DNA of 64,000 bases from Microbacterium sp. JZ31 (GTDB lineage Bacteria; Actinomycetota; Actinomycetes; Actinomycetales; Microbacteriaceae). A program made the translations under genes and the position numbers. This document shows positions 8,849 to 18,496 of the stretch, one piece after another. Under the pieces are notes generated by a model. The model ran no database searches and had not been told where the DNA came from. It was given only the letters and a program-made list of their open reading frames with translations. How positions within the stretch are numbered: position 1 is the stretch's first letter; each line of letters opens with the position of its first letter. The DNA lies in assembly GCF_016805985.1 (NCBI RefSeq), contig NZ_CP017661.1:434001-498000 (forward strand), given 5' to 3'.

Positions 8849-9502
8849 TCAGCGCTCGGCGAGCCGCGCGACCGCCTCCGAGATGGGGGTCCGACCGTCG
8901 GTCAGCTCCACGATCATGCGCGACAGCGCGGGAACGGCGAGCGCCTCCGCGATGAACGCCGCGAGGTTGTCTCGCCGGATGTCGCCGTACTCGATCGCGA
9001 GCCCGGCGGTCACGGAGCCGTCTCCGGGCTCGTCGCGCAGCGTGCCGGGGCGCACGATCAACCACTCGAGATCGGTCTGGGCAAGGTGCACGTCCGCGGC
9101 CTTCTTCACGCGCATGTAGTGCTCGAAGCCCTCGTTGGGCTCGGCGTCGCGTCCGGCGTCCGGGAACACCGACACGAGGACGAAACGACGCACGCCCGCA
9201 CGAGCGGCCGCGTCGGCGGCCTTGACCAGGCCCTCGCCATCGATCGCGGTGGTCTTGTCGCGTCCCGTGCCGTGCGCGCCGGCCGAGAACACGACAGCAT
9301 CGTGCCCGCGCATCCGCTCGGCGAGAGCCTCGACGTCGTCGGCGATCAGGTCGCCCGCGACGGGGACGGCGCCCGTCGCGCTGATGGTCTCCGCCTGTTC
9401 GGGGCGCCGGTGCATGCCCGTCACCTGGTCGCCTCGCTCGCTCAGGATCGTGGCGAGCCTGCTGCCGACTCCGCCCGCCGCGCCGATCTGGAACACCTTC
9501 AT
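8849..9502 (-). CDS. NAD(P)-binding epimerase/SDR-like protein (NAD(P)H-binding family)
   Basis: The protein has 217 residues. An atypical short-chain dehydrogenase with the dinucleotide motif GAAGGVGSRLA at 8-18, then DAVVFSAGAHGTG and RRFVLVSV. It lacks a clear YxxxK pair, having FEHYMRVKKAAD, where Tyr and two lysines occupy the expected place. Relatives such as YwnB and YhfK are redox-sensing or unknown. ATG at 9502 has AGAGGA upstream. It is a single gene. Confidence 0.82.
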   Translation of the reverse strand: MKVFQIGAAGGVGSRLATILSERGDQVTGMHRRPEQAETISATGAVPVAGDLIADDVEALAERMRGHDAVVFSAGAHGTGRDKTTAIDGEGLVKAADAAARAGVRRFVLVSVFPDAGRDAEPNEGFEHYMRVKKAADVHLAQTDLEWLIVRPGTLRDEPGDGSVTAGLAIEYGDIRRDNLAAFIAEALAVPALSRMIVELTDGRTPISEAVARLAER

Positions 9503-9613
9503 GGATCGTCCTCTCCTCGCGTCGCACCGGCGGATGCCGGCCCGTCCCATTCTGCGCCCAGGAAAGGAACCGGAGGGTGGTGGCAGGGCATGGGCGCGAG
9601 AGAGGATGACCGC

Positions 9614-10459
9614 ATGCCCGAGTCGCCAGAGGTCGATGCGCTCGCCGGGATCCTCCAGATCCGGCTCGTCGGACGCGAGGTCCGGGAGGTGGATCTCGAG
9701 GAGTTCCGCGCCCTGAAGACTCGCAACCGTCCCCTGACCGAGCTCGTGGGTCGCACCGTGACCGGCGTGCGACGGTTCGGCAAGCACGTGTCGCTCGACA
9801 CCTCGGAGCCGGGCCGCAGCGGTCCGAGCCTGCTCATCGGATTCGGACGCGCGGGCTGGGCGTTCTGGGTGGAGGAGGATGCGGAGGAGCAGGCGCCCGT
9901 GATCGCGCGCATCCGCTTCGGCGGGGCCGAAGGGGACGACGGCGAGGAGCTCGCGCTCACCGACGCCGGCGACTGGCTGTCGCTGAGCCTGACCGTCACG
10001 GACGATCCGACGAACGAGCCATCCGTCACCAAGCTCGGACCGGATCCGCTGTCCGACGATTTCACGCGCGAGGCGTTCGAAGGCATCACCGGGAAGCGCC
10101 GCAAGCAGCTCAAGGCGCTGCTGCAGGAGCAGGAGTCGCTCGCGGGCATCGGCAACGCCTACTCGGACGAGATCCTGCACGCGGCCAGGCTGTCGCCGAC
10201 CATGCACGCCGCCGACCTCGACGAGGACGAGCGCGGCCGTCTGTACGCGGCGATCCGCGAGATCCTGCGCGGCGCGTTCGCGGGCCGCCGCGACGTGCCG
10301 CTCGAGCGCCAGAAGGCCGAGAAGGTCGCCGCCATGCGGGTGCACGGTCGCACGGGCGAGCCGTGCCCGGTGTGCGGTGACGAGGTGCGCGACGTGCCGG
10401 GATCGAAGGGCGGCGCGCAGTACTGCGCGACGTGCCAGACGGGCGGCGTTCCGCTCTAG
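9614..10459 (+). CDS. Fpg/Nei family DNA glycosylase
   Basis: The protein has 281 residues. It begins MPESPEV, giving the catalytic Pro and Glu after Met removal. The helix-two-turn-helix part is QESLAGIGNAYSDEILHAARL, and a C-terminal zinc finger has cysteines at 251, 254, 271 and 274. The family excises oxidised bases and cuts the strand by beta-elimination. The middle is more acidic and the N-terminus differs from classical MutM (PELPEV), so it may be one of the actinobacterial variants with altered specificity. It stands alone. Confidence 0.88.
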   Translation: MPESPEVDALAGILQIRLVGREVREVDLEEFRALKTRNRPLTELVGRTVTGVRRFGKHVSLDTSEPGRSGPSLLIGFGRAGWAFWVEEDAEEQAPVIARIRFGGAEGDDGEELALTDAGDWLSLSLTVTDDPTNEPSVTKLGPDPLSDDFTREAFEGITGKRRKQLKALLQEQESLAGIGNAYSDEILHAARLSPTMHAADLDEDERGRLYAAIREILRGAFAGRRDVPLERQKAEKVAAMRVHGRTGEPCPVCGDEVRDVPGSKGGAQYCATCQTGGVPL

Positions 10460-10606
10460 CCCGGGCGAGCCCTCTGCCGGCCTGCGGCTGAAGGTGTGCG
10501 GAACGCACGCCGGAACCGGCTCGACGGTGCACTCGGCGCACCCTTTCCGGCATCGGCGCCGCACGCGCGCATGGGCCGCTCAGGCGGATGGGGCAGACTC
10601 GACAGG

Positions 10607-13114
10607 ATGCCTTCCCCGCTTCTCGACGCCGTCCGTGCGACCGCCGGCGACGCCGACGGCGTCTACGACGCGTTCGTCGCGTGGGCGGGGGAGCGTGGGC
10701 TCGCCCTGTATCCCGCGCAGGACGAGGCGGTGATCGAGCTCGTGTCCGGCGCGAACGTGATCCTCGCGACGCCGACCGGCACCGGCAAGTCGCTCGTCGC
10801 GATCGCCGCTCACGCGGTCGCCCTCGCGAACGGCGGGCGGACGTACTACACCGCCCCGATCAAGGCGCTCGTGAGCGAGAAGTTCTTCGCGCTCGTGGAC
10901 GTGTTCGGCGCCGAGAACGTCGGCATGGTGACGGGCGACTCGTCCGTGAACCCGGACGCTCCGATCGTGTGCTGCACGGCGGAGATCCTCGCGAACCTGG
11001 CGCTGCGGCAGGGCGCCGACGCGGATGTCGCGCAGGTCGTGATGGACGAGTTCCACTACTACGGCGATGCCGATCGCGGCTGGGCGTGGCAGGTGCCGCT
11101 GCTGCTCCTGCCCGGCGCGCAGTTCCTGCTGATGTCGGCCACGCTCGGCGACACCGCCGAGATCCAGGCCGATCTGTCGCGCCGCACCGGGCGCGAGACG
11201 ACGCTCGTCGCGGGAGCCGAGCGTCCCGTGCCGCTGCATCACACGTACGCGAAGCGCGCGGCGCACGAGCTCGTCGAGAACCTGCTGGAGGAGCGCGAGA
11301 CGCCGATCTACATCGTGCACTTCTCGCAGGCGGCGGCGATGGAGCGGGCGCAGGCCCTGGCGAACGTCAAGGTCGCCACGCGGGAGCAGCGCGACGAGAT
11401 CGCCGAGGCGATCGGCGGCTTCCGGTTCACGACGTCGTTCGGGCGGACGCTGTCACGGCTCGTGCGCGCGGGCATCGGCGTGCACCACGCCGGCATGCTG
11501 CCGCGCTACCGTCGCCTGGTCGAGACGCTCGCGCAGCGCGGCCTGCTGCGCGTGATCTGCGGCACCGACACCCTGGGCGTCGGCATCAACGTGCCCATCC
11601 GCACCGTGCTGATCTCGGCGCTGTCGAAGTACGACGGCACCCGGATGCGGCGGCTGTCGGCTCGCGAGTTCCACCAGATCGCGGGGCGCGCGGGGCGGGC
11701 GGGCTTCGACCCGTACGGGAACGTCGTCGTCATGGCGCCCGACCACGAGATCGAGAACGAGCAGGCGCTGCGCAAGGCCGGCGACGACCCGAAGAAGCTC
11801 AAGAAGGTGCAGCGCAAGTCGGCACCCGCCGGCTTCGTGTCCTGGAGCGAGGCGACGTTCGACAAGCTGGTCGGGGCGGAGCCCGAGCCGCTCACTCCGC
11901 AGCTGCAGATCACGTCGGCCATGATCATCAACGTCATCGGCCGCGGCGGCGACGTGTTCGGCAACATCCGCGCGCTCGTGTTCGACAACCATGAGCCGCG
12001 CGCGCGGAAGTACGCCCTCGCCCGTCGCGCGATCGCGATCTTCCGCACCCTGCGCGATGCCGGGATCGTCGAGGTCACGCCCGGGGGTGACATCCGGCTC
12101 GTCGTCGAGCTGCAGCCGAACTTCGCCCTCAACCAGCCGCTGTCGCCGTTCGCGCTCGCGGCGATCGAGCTGCTGGACCCGGACGACGGCCCCGGCGCCG
12201 CGGGCACCGGCCACTACGCCCTGGACGTCGTGAGCGTGATCGAGGCGACGCTCGACGATCCGCGGGCGATCCTCGGGCAGCAGGAGTTCAAGGCGCGCGG
12301 CGAGGCGGTCGGCGCCATGAAGCGCGAGGGCATCGAGTACGACGAGCGCATGGCGCTGCTCGAGGACATCACCTACCCGAAGCCGCTCGCCGATTTGCTC
12401 GCCCAGGCGTTCGAGGTGTTCGCCACCAGCCAGCCGTGGGTGCGCGACTTCGAGCTCAAGCCGAAGTCGGTCGTGCGCGACATGTTCGAGCGCGCCATGA
12501 GCTTCGCGGAGTTCACGAACTGGTACCAGCTCGGCCGCAGCGAGGGCCTCGTGCTGCGCTACCTCAGCGACGCGTACCGGGCGATCCGGCAGACCGTGCC
12601 CGCCGAGGCGCGGACCGAGGAGCTGCTCGACATCATCGCCTGGCTGGGCGAGCTCGTACGCCAGGTCGACTCGAGCCTCGTGGACGAGTGGGAGGCGCTC
12701 GTGTCGGGCACCGACGCCCACGGATCCGACGAGGACGTGGTGCCGCCCGCGCCGCCGTCGCTCGTGCATAACCGCCGCGCGTTCACCGTGCTCGTGCGCA
12801 ACGAGCTGTTCCGCCGCGTGCAGCTGGCCGCGCGCGAGGCCGACGACGAGCTCGTCGAGCTGGACCCGGACGCCGGCTGGCCCGAGGTGCTCGACGCGTA
12901 CTACGCCGACCACGAGTCGATCGGCATCTCGGGCGCCGCGCGCTCGCCGCAGCTGTGCCGGATCACCGAGGGCCCGGAGGTGTGGCGGGTGGAGCAGGTG
13001 ATCGACGACCCCGAGGGCGACCACGACTGGCGCATCCGGGCCGAGGTCGACCTCGCGGCATCCGACGAGGCCGGCGCCGCGGTCGTGCGCGTGACCGAGG
13101 TCGTGCGGCTCTAG
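10607..13114 (+). CDS. DEAD/DEAH-box SF2 helicase, DUF3516 type
   Basis: The protein has 835 residues. Helicase motifs are ATPTGTGKS (54-62), DEFH (147-150), MSAT (176-179) and HQIAGRAGRAGF (motif VI, about 350). A winged-helix-like middle and an all-helical C-terminal domain (about 420-835) match the DUF3516 group of actinobacterial RNA-helicase-like proteins related to Ski2. DEFH replaces the more usual DEVH. The role is likely RNA processing or turnover, by family only. The start ATG at 10607 follows GACAGG. The opposite-strand frames across this gene are shadows. Confidence 0.9.
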   Translation: MPSPLLDAVRATAGDADGVYDAFVAWAGERGLALYPAQDEAVIELVSGANVILATPTGTGKSLVAIAAHAVALANGGRTYYTAPIKALVSEKFFALVDVFGAENVGMVTGDSSVNPDAPIVCCTAEILANLALRQGADADVAQVVMDEFHYYGDADRGWAWQVPLLLLPGAQFLLMSATLGDTAEIQADLSRRTGRETTLVAGAERPVPLHHTYAKRAAHELVENLLEERETPIYIVHFSQAAAMERAQALANVKVATREQRDEIAEAIGGFRFTTSFGRTLSRLVRAGIGVHHAGMLPRYRRLVETLAQRGLLRVICGTDTLGVGINVPIRTVLISALSKYDGTRMRRLSAREFHQIAGRAGRAGFDPYGNVVVMAPDHEIENEQALRKAGDDPKKLKKVQRKSAPAGFVSWSEATFDKLVGAEPEPLTPQLQITSAMIINVIGRGGDVFGNIRALVFDNHEPRARKYALARRAIAIFRTLRDAGIVEVTPGGDIRLVVELQPNFALNQPLSPFALAAIELLDPDDGPGAAGTGHYALDVVSVIEATLDDPRAILGQQEFKARGEAVGAMKREGIEYDERMALLEDITYPKPLADLLAQAFEVFATSQPWVRDFELKPKSVVRDMFERAMSFAEFTNWYQLGRSEGLVLRYLSDAYRAIRQTVPAEARTEELLDIIAWLGELVRQVDSSLVDEWEALVSGTDAHGSDEDVVPPAPPSLVHNRRAFTVLVRNELFRRVQLAAREADDELVELDPDAGWPEVLDAYYADHESIGISGAARSPQLCRITEGPEVWRVEQVIDDPEGDHDWRIRAEVDLAASDEAGAAVVRVTEVVRL

Positions 13115-13119
13115 GCCGA

Positions 13120-13815
13120 TCAGCCCGCCGGATCGGGGCGCAGCTTGCGCAGCCACGCCTCGGTCTGACTGACGTGCGCGGCAGCCGCCGCCGACGCCGC
13201 GACCGGATCGCGGGCCCCGAGCCCGCGCAGGATCGCGCGGTGCCCCGCATCCGAGAGGGCCTTCACCGTCGCGCCCTCCGCGGAGGGGAAGAGGTGGTAC
13301 GCGCGCGAGCGCGCCCGCAGCACGCCCACCATGGCGGACAGTGCCTCGTTGCCGCCCAGCGCCAGGATGCGCATGTGGAACTCGTGATCGAGCGCCGACT
13401 GCTGCTCGTCGTCCGTCGTCGCCTCGAGGCGGTCGAGGAGCTCGTCCAACCCGGCGAGCGTGTCGGGGTCGCAGCGGGCCGCCGCGAGCGACGCCGCGTG
13501 CGCCTCGAGCACGCGACGCAGCTCGTACAGCTCGAGGATCGACTCGAGGGGCAGCAAACCGATCGTGAGCGAGAGCGTCTGGATCACGTCGGCCGCGCGC
13601 AGCTCGCCGACGAAGCTGCCGGATCCCCGTCGGGTGTCGAGCACGCCGAGCGCCGCGAACGTCCGGATGGCCTCGCGGATCGAGCCGCGGGACACGCCCA
13701 GCCGGTCGCTCAGCTCGCCCTCGCTCGGCAGGCGGTCGCCGGGCTGCAGCGTGCCGTCCGCGATGAGGGCCCGCACGCCGTGCAACGCGGTCTCGATGGC
13801 GCTCATATCGCTCAT
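13120..13815 (-). CDS. GntR/FadR-type transcriptional regulator
   Basis: The protein has 231 residues. The N-terminal winged helix is clear (DRLPSEGELSDRLGVSRGSIREAIRTF at 28-53) and the C-terminal helical FCD domain has the metal-site residues typical of FadR-type regulators (ELRRVLEAHAA, DHEFHMRIL, GHRAIL). It is divergent from the aminotransferase/ABC operon, and two TGTC-N-GACA palindromes lie in the shared upstream region, so it very likely represses that operon and itself. Effector unknown. An in-frame ATG at 13806 is an alternative start. Confidence 0.88.
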   Translation of the reverse strand: MSDMSAIETALHGVRALIADGTLQPGDRLPSEGELSDRLGVSRGSIREAIRTFAALGVLDTRRGSGSFVGELRAADVIQTLSLTIGLLPLESILELYELRRVLEAHAASLAAARCDPDTLAGLDELLDRLEATTDDEQQSALDHEFHMRILALGGNEALSAMVGVLRARSRAYHLFPSAEGATVKALSDAGHRAILRGLGARDPVAASAAAAAHVSQTEAWLRKLRPDPAG

Positions 13816-13881
13816 CTCTCCATCATCCCGGATCGGATCCGGCCGTCCGCGGACACCGGTGATTGTTTCGCGCAGATGAAA

Positions 13882-13894
13882 GCTGTCGGACAGC
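13882..13894. promoter_or_regulatory. Operator-like palindrome 1 (GntR)
   Basis: GCTGTC-G-GACAGC is a perfect 13-base palindrome. It matches the FadR-type consensus TNGT-N3-ACNA only in its centre (TGTCGGACA). Its centre is 64 bases from that of the second site. Binding by the divergent GntR regulator is inferred. Confidence 0.6.
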
Positions 13895-13945
13895 CCGGAT
13901 CGATAGGGTGGCAACTCTGGCGATCCTGTCGTCCTCTGTGCCAAG

Positions 13946-13958
13946 GTTGTCCGACAAC
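13946..13958. promoter_or_regulatory. Operator-like palindrome 2 (GntR)
   Basis: GTTGTC-C-GACAAC is a perfect 13-base palindrome located 17 bases before the aminotransferase start. TTGT-CCG-ACAA fits the FadR-subfamily operator consensus. A regulator bound here would block the aminotransferase/ABC transcript. Confidence 0.7.
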
Positions 13959-13975
13959 AGCCCCGAAAGGTCGGA

Positions 13976-15208
13976 ATGCCCTCGCTCGACACCGTTCCCG
14001 CGCCGGTCGCGGCGCCCGTGCGCCTCGCGAGCTTCGCCCGCGCCCGCGACGCCTGGCCGCTGGATCCCGAGATGGTGCACCTCAACCATGGTTCGTTCGG
14101 CGCCGTGCCGACCGAGGTGGTGCGCTTCCAGGACGAGCTGCGCGCGCGGGGCGACCGCAGCCCGGTCGGCTGGTTCCCCCGGATCGCGGAGTACACGGCC
14201 GAGGCCCGCCGCGAGGTCGCGCCCTTCGTAGGGGCGGCGCCCGAGGACACGGTGTTCGTGCCCAACTCGTCGGCCGCGGCCACCGTCGTCTACAACGGCC
14301 TCCATCTCGACTTCGGCGACGAGATCCTCGTCACCGATCACGGCTACGGCGCCATCACGATGGGTGCCAGGCGCCTCGCGCGGCGCTTCGGGGCGCGCAT
14401 CCGCGTCGTCGCGATCCCGCTCGCGGCCTCCGCGGATGAGGTGGTCGAGGTGTTCCGCGCGGCCTTCACGGACGCGGTCAAGCTCATCGTGATCGATCAG
14501 ATCACCTCGCCCACGGCACGGCTGCTGCCGGTGGACGAGATCGCGGATCTCGCCCACGAGCGCGGCGCGCGTGTGCTCGTCGACGGCGCCCACGCGCCCG
14601 GCCTCGTCGCCGAGGCCGCCGCCACGCGCGCGGACTGGTGGTTCGGCAACCTGCACAAGTGGCCCGCCGCGCCGCGCGGATCCGCCCTCCTCGTCACGAA
14701 GGCGCACGACCGCGACGACCTGTGGCCGCTGATCGACTCGTGGGGCGCGGACGAGCCGTACCCCGCCCGCTTCGACACCCAGGGCACGATCGACGCGACC
14801 GCCTACCTCGCCGCGCCGCGGTCGATCGCGTTCATCGAGCGCGAGTACGGCTGGGACCGCACCCGAGCCACGATGGACGCCCTCGCCGACCTCGGCGTCG
14901 AGGTGATCGGCCGCGCGCTGCAGCCGCATGTCGCCGCGCCCGTGGCGACGGACGTCGGCATGCCCGTGCCGTCCATGCGTCTGATCCGCCTGCCCGAGGG
15001 TCTCGGCCGTGCCCGCGAGGATGCCGACGAGCTGCGGATGCGCCTGCTCGACAAGACGGGCGTGGAGGCGGCGTTCACGAGCTTCGCCGGTGTCGGCTAC
15101 CTCCGTCTGTCCGTGCACCTGTACACCGAGCAGGGCGACTTCGACGCCTTCGTGGAGCGCGCCGTGCCGCAGATCGTGGCGCTCGCGCGCGAGCGGCGCG
15201 GCGACTGA
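13976..15208 (+). CDS. Class V aminotransferase (isopenicillin N epimerase-like)
   Basis: The protein has 410 residues. PLP-binding residues are visible: the lysine is K228 in GNLHKWPAAPRG, Asp203 is in VDGAHAPG, and an early substrate loop reads LNHGSFGAVP. This loop and the lysine context match isopenicillin N epimerase-like members of the cysteine desulfurase superfamily. It is first in a run with an ABC transporter, 97 bases before the binding protein, so it may act on the imported compound. The real substrate is unknown. The start has GAAAGG upstream. Confidence 0.85.
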   Translation: MPSLDTVPAPVAAPVRLASFARARDAWPLDPEMVHLNHGSFGAVPTEVVRFQDELRARGDRSPVGWFPRIAEYTAEARREVAPFVGAAPEDTVFVPNSSAAATVVYNGLHLDFGDEILVTDHGYGAITMGARRLARRFGARIRVVAIPLAASADEVVEVFRAAFTDAVKLIVIDQITSPTARLLPVDEIADLAHERGARVLVDGAHAPGLVAEAAATRADWWFGNLHKWPAAPRGSALLVTKAHDRDDLWPLIDSWGADEPYPARFDTQGTIDATAYLAAPRSIAFIEREYGWDRTRATMDALADLGVEVIGRALQPHVAAPVATDVGMPVPSMRLIRLPEGLGRAREDADELRMRLLDKTGVEAAFTSFAGVGYLRLSVHLYTEQGDFDAFVERAVPQIVALARERRGD

Positions 15209-15305
15209 CGCGGGCAGCGCTCCATTCCAGACCCCACCGATGCACCACCCACCCCGAGCGGGCCGACTCCTGAGAGAAGGCGCGCAAGAGAAAGAGAGAG
15301 ATGAG

Positions 15306-16610
15306 ATGAAGCGCACCCGCCTCATGCTCATGGCGAGCGCGGCCACCGCCTCGGTGCTTGCCCTGAGCGGCTGCTCCGGCGGCGGAGCCGGATCCGGCGC
15401 GGAGGGCGGCACCGTCACCCTCCAGATGGTCGAGAGCCTCACCAACCCCGCCCGCACCGAGCTCATCCGCTCGCTGCTGGATCAGTTCGAGGAGGAGAAT
15501 CCCGACATCGCCGTCGAGCTGGTCTCGCCCCCGACCGATCAGGCCGACCAGAAGATCCAGCAGATGCTGCAGTCGGGCACCGGCGTCGACGTGCTCGAGG
15601 TGCGCGACCTCACCGTCGGTCCGTTCAGCAACAACGGCTGGCTGTACGACATGTCCGACGACCTCGCCGACTGGGAGGGCTGGAACGCCCTCACCGACAA
15701 CGCCAAGGCCGTCGCCGAGGGCGGCTACTTCGTGCCCTACGGCTTCTACGGGCTGTCGCTATTCTACCGCACCGACCTCGTCGAGGAGGCCGGCTTCGAC
15801 GCGCCGCCGACGTCGTGGGAGGAGCTGCTCGAGCAGGCCTCCGCGATCCAGGATCCGTCGAACAATGTGTACGGCTACGCGTTCCGCGGCGGCGCGAACG
15901 CGAACGGCAACGTGGTGGCCGCGATCGAGGCGTACGTGGTCGACGACCTCGACACCGAAGACGCGTTCAAGCTCAAGGACGGCTCGACGATCTTCTCGGC
16001 GCCCGAGGCGCAGGACGCCCTCGACACGTACTTCGCCCTGTTCGAGCAGGCGGCGCCGCCGTCGGCCGTGTCGTGGGGATACCCCGAGATGGTCGAGGGC
16101 TTCACGAACGGATCGACCGCGTTCCTGCTGCAGGACCCCGAGGTCATCGCGACCGTGAAGCAGTCCACGACGATCACTGAGGACCAGTGGTCGACGGCGC
16201 CGCTCCTGACCGGCCCGACCGGCAAGGCCGCCCAGCCGCTCGCCACCGCGGGCTGGGGCATCGCCGAGGCGAGCGAGCACAAGGAGGAGGCGATCAAGCT
16301 GGTCGAGTTCCTCTCGGGCGAGGAGCCGGCCACCGAGTTCGCGCAGACGAACAGCCTGGTGCCGATCGTGGCATCGGCGGCCGAGGACGACTTCTACAAG
16401 GAGGGCGCCTGGGCCAGCTACGTCACCATGACCGAGAACCCCGACACCTACATCAACGTCACCCAGCCGCGCGGCGTGAGCTGGTGGACCGAGTGGATGC
16501 AGAAGGCCGACTCGGAGATCCAGCAGGTGCTCCTCGGCAGCATGACCACGACCGAGCTGCTCGAGTCGTGGGACACGTTCTGGACCGAGAAGTACGCCTC
16601 GGCCGAATGA
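15306..16610 (+). CDS. ABC transporter substrate-binding lipoprotein (carbohydrate type)
   Basis: The protein has 434 residues. A signal peptide ends in the lipobox LSGC with Cys23, so the protein should be a lipoprotein on the outer face of the membrane. The body is a family 1 extracellular solute-binding protein (MsmE/UgpB class), with ENPDIAVELVSPP near the start and a C-terminal WTEWMQKADSEIQQVLLG helix. It is followed by two permease genes with ATGA overlaps. Sugars or sugar conjugates are the usual ligands; the exact one is unknown. Confidence 0.93.
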   Translation: MKRTRLMLMASAATASVLALSGCSGGGAGSGAEGGTVTLQMVESLTNPARTELIRSLLDQFEEENPDIAVELVSPPTDQADQKIQQMLQSGTGVDVLEVRDLTVGPFSNNGWLYDMSDDLADWEGWNALTDNAKAVAEGGYFVPYGFYGLSLFYRTDLVEEAGFDAPPTSWEELLEQASAIQDPSNNVYGYAFRGGANANGNVVAAIEAYVVDDLDTEDAFKLKDGSTIFSAPEAQDALDTYFALFEQAAPPSAVSWGYPEMVEGFTNGSTAFLLQDPEVIATVKQSTTITEDQWSTAPLLTGPTGKAAQPLATAGWGIAEASEHKEEAIKLVEFLSGEEPATEFAQTNSLVPIVASAAEDDFYKEGAWASYVTMTENPDTYINVTQPRGVSWWTEWMQKADSEIQQVLLGSMTTTELLESWDTFWTEKYASAE

Positions 16611-17608
16611 GTGTCTCGGCATCCCCCGGGGTCGCCGCGTCCGACGCGCGCGACCGGGCGGGGCGGGGGTCGGCCCCCGTCCCGCCCGGGCCGCCGCGCG
16701 GCGCGGCGCCGAGCCGGACGCGCCGGCGGACGTTCGGGCGCCGGCACGCGCTGACGATCCTGGCGTTCCTCGCCCCGGCGATCGTGTTCGTGTGCTGGTT
16801 CACGTACTGGCCGATGCTGCAGGGCGCCCGCATGGCGTTCCACGACTGGAACCTGTGGGACCTCACGTCCACGCCGTGGGTCGGGCTGCAGAACTTCGCG
16901 ACCGTGCTCGGCGATCCGGTGTTCCCCGTCGTGGCGGGCAACACGATCCTGTGGGTCGTCGGCTCGCTCGTGCCGCAGCTCGTGATCGGCTTCCTGATCG
17001 CCCTGGGGCTGCGTCGGCGGTTCCGCTTCCGCGGGGTGTACCAGGCCCTCGTCTTCTTCCCCTGGGCCGTGTCCGGGTTCCTCATCGGCATGCTGTTCCG
17101 CTGGATGTTCAACGCCGAGTTCGGCGTCATGAACGACCTGCTGATGAAGGCCGGGCTGATCGATGCGCCCCTGCCGTGGCTCGCGGATCCGAGGCTCGCG
17201 ATGGTCGCCGTGATCGTGGCGAACGTCTGGTACGGCGTGACGTTCTTCGCGATCATGATCCTCGCCGCCCTGCAGTCGGTGCCGGACGAGGTGCTCGAGG
17301 CGGCGAGCCTCGACGGCGCAGGCAAGGCGCGGCAGCTGTTCTCGATCGTGATCCCGTACATCGCCACGACGCTGCTGCTGACCGTGCTGCTGCGGGTGAT
17401 CTGGATCTTCAACTTCCCCGACATCATCTGGGCGATGACGCGCGGCGGCCCCGCTGGCCAGACGCACATCATCACGACCTGGATGATCGAGTACACCCAG
17501 CAGGGCAACTACGGGATCGCGAGCGCGATCGGCCTGGCCGTGATGGCGCTGCTGTTCGTGTTCTGCGCGTTCTACCTGATGGCGATGAGGCGGGTGAGCC
17601 GGGCATGA
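16607..17608 (+). CDS. ABC transporter permease (sugar type, MalF-like)
   Basis: The protein has 333 residues with six to seven membrane helices after a Pro/Arg-rich cytosolic tail of about 45 residues. The EAA loop that docks the ATPase is EVLEAASLDGAGKARQLFSIVIP at about 230. The ATG overlaps the stop of the binding-protein gene (ATGA), which shows coupled translation. It pairs with the next permease to form the channel. Confidence 0.93.
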   Translation: MSVSASPGVAASDARDRAGRGSAPVPPGPPRGAAPSRTRRRTFGRRHALTILAFLAPAIVFVCWFTYWPMLQGARMAFHDWNLWDLTSTPWVGLQNFATVLGDPVFPVVAGNTILWVVGSLVPQLVIGFLIALGLRRRFRFRGVYQALVFFPWAVSGFLIGMLFRWMFNAEFGVMNDLLMKAGLIDAPLPWLADPRLAMVAVIVANVWYGVTFFAIMILAALQSVPDEVLEAASLDGAGKARQLFSIVIPYIATTLLLTVLLRVIWIFNFPDIIWAMTRGGPAGQTHIITTWMIEYTQQGNYGIASAIGLAVMALLFVFCAFYLMAMRRVSRA

Positions 17609-18492
17609 CGGTGACAGAGGTGCTGACGACGGGCGCGGCGACGTCCCCGACCCGCCGGCCCGCGCGCCGGTTCACCGTCGGCGGGGCGGTGAAGGCCGTG
17701 GGGCTCGCGCTGTGGCTCGTGATCACGCTGTTCCCGCTGTACTGGATCGTGGTGACGTCGTTCAAGGCGCCGGGGTCCATCAACCGGTTCCCGCTCGAGT
17801 ACTGGCCCACCGAGCCGTCGCTCGAGAATTACACGGGCCTGTTCGAGACGTCGAACTTCGGGACGTTCCTGGCGAACTCCGCGATCGTCGCACTCGTCGC
17901 GGGCGCCACGTCGACGCTCATCGCGCTGCTGAGCGCCTACGTGCTGGCGCGCTTCGAGTTCCGCAGCAAAGGGGCGATCCTCGCGGCGTTCCTGCTGACG
18001 CAGATGATCCCGACGTTCATCGCGCTGGGGCCGCTGTACTCGATGCTCGCCGACCTGCGGCTCGTCGACTCCAAGCCCGGACTGATCCTCGTGTACATCG
18101 CGGTGTGCATCCCGTTCTCGACCGTGATGCTGCGCGGGTTCTTCGAGAACGTGCCGGACGCGCTCGAGGAGGCGGCGATGATCGACGGCTCGTCGCGGCT
18201 CGGGGCCCTGTTCCGCGTGATCGTGCCCGTGATGGCGCCCGGCATCGTGGCGGCCTTCATCTTCAACGTCGTCAACTGCTGGAACGAGCTGTTCCTGTCG
18301 GTGATCCTGATCAATTCCGACGAGAACAAGACCGTGCCGGCGGCGCTGAACGGCTTCATCTCGACGTTCAACGTCGCGTGGGGGCCGATGGCGGCCGCGG
18401 CCGTGCTGACGATCCTGCCGACCATGGCGCTGTTCGCCCTCGCCAGCCGCTGGATCGTCGACGGCCTCACGGCCGGCGCCGTCAAGGAGTGA
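17605..18492 (+). CDS. ABC transporter permease (sugar type, MalG-like)
   Basis: The protein has 295 residues and six membrane helices. The EAA loop is DALEEAAMIDGSSRLGALFRVIVP at about 190. The start overlaps the previous stop (ATGA). No ATPase gene follows; in Gram-positive bacteria a shared MsmK/UgpC-type ATPase encoded elsewhere usually serves such transporters. It ends five bases from the convergent kdpE stop, so the two transcripts meet. Confidence 0.93.
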   Translation: MTVTEVLTTGAATSPTRRPARRFTVGGAVKAVGLALWLVITLFPLYWIVVTSFKAPGSINRFPLEYWPTEPSLENYTGLFETSNFGTFLANSAIVALVAGATSTLIALLSAYVLARFEFRSKGAILAAFLLTQMIPTFIALGPLYSMLADLRLVDSKPGLILVYIAVCIPFSTVMLRGFFENVPDALEEAAMIDGSSRLGALFRVIVPVMAPGIVAAFIFNVVNCWNELFLSVILINSDENKTVPAALNGFISTFNVAWGPMAAAAVLTILPTMALFALASRWIVDGLTAGAVKE

Positions 18493-18496
18493 GCGC

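Noticed and set aside
14009..14231. Possible start of the aminotransferase further inside or other small frames
   Set aside because: The start at 13976 has a Shine-Dalgarno and the N-terminal part matches the family.
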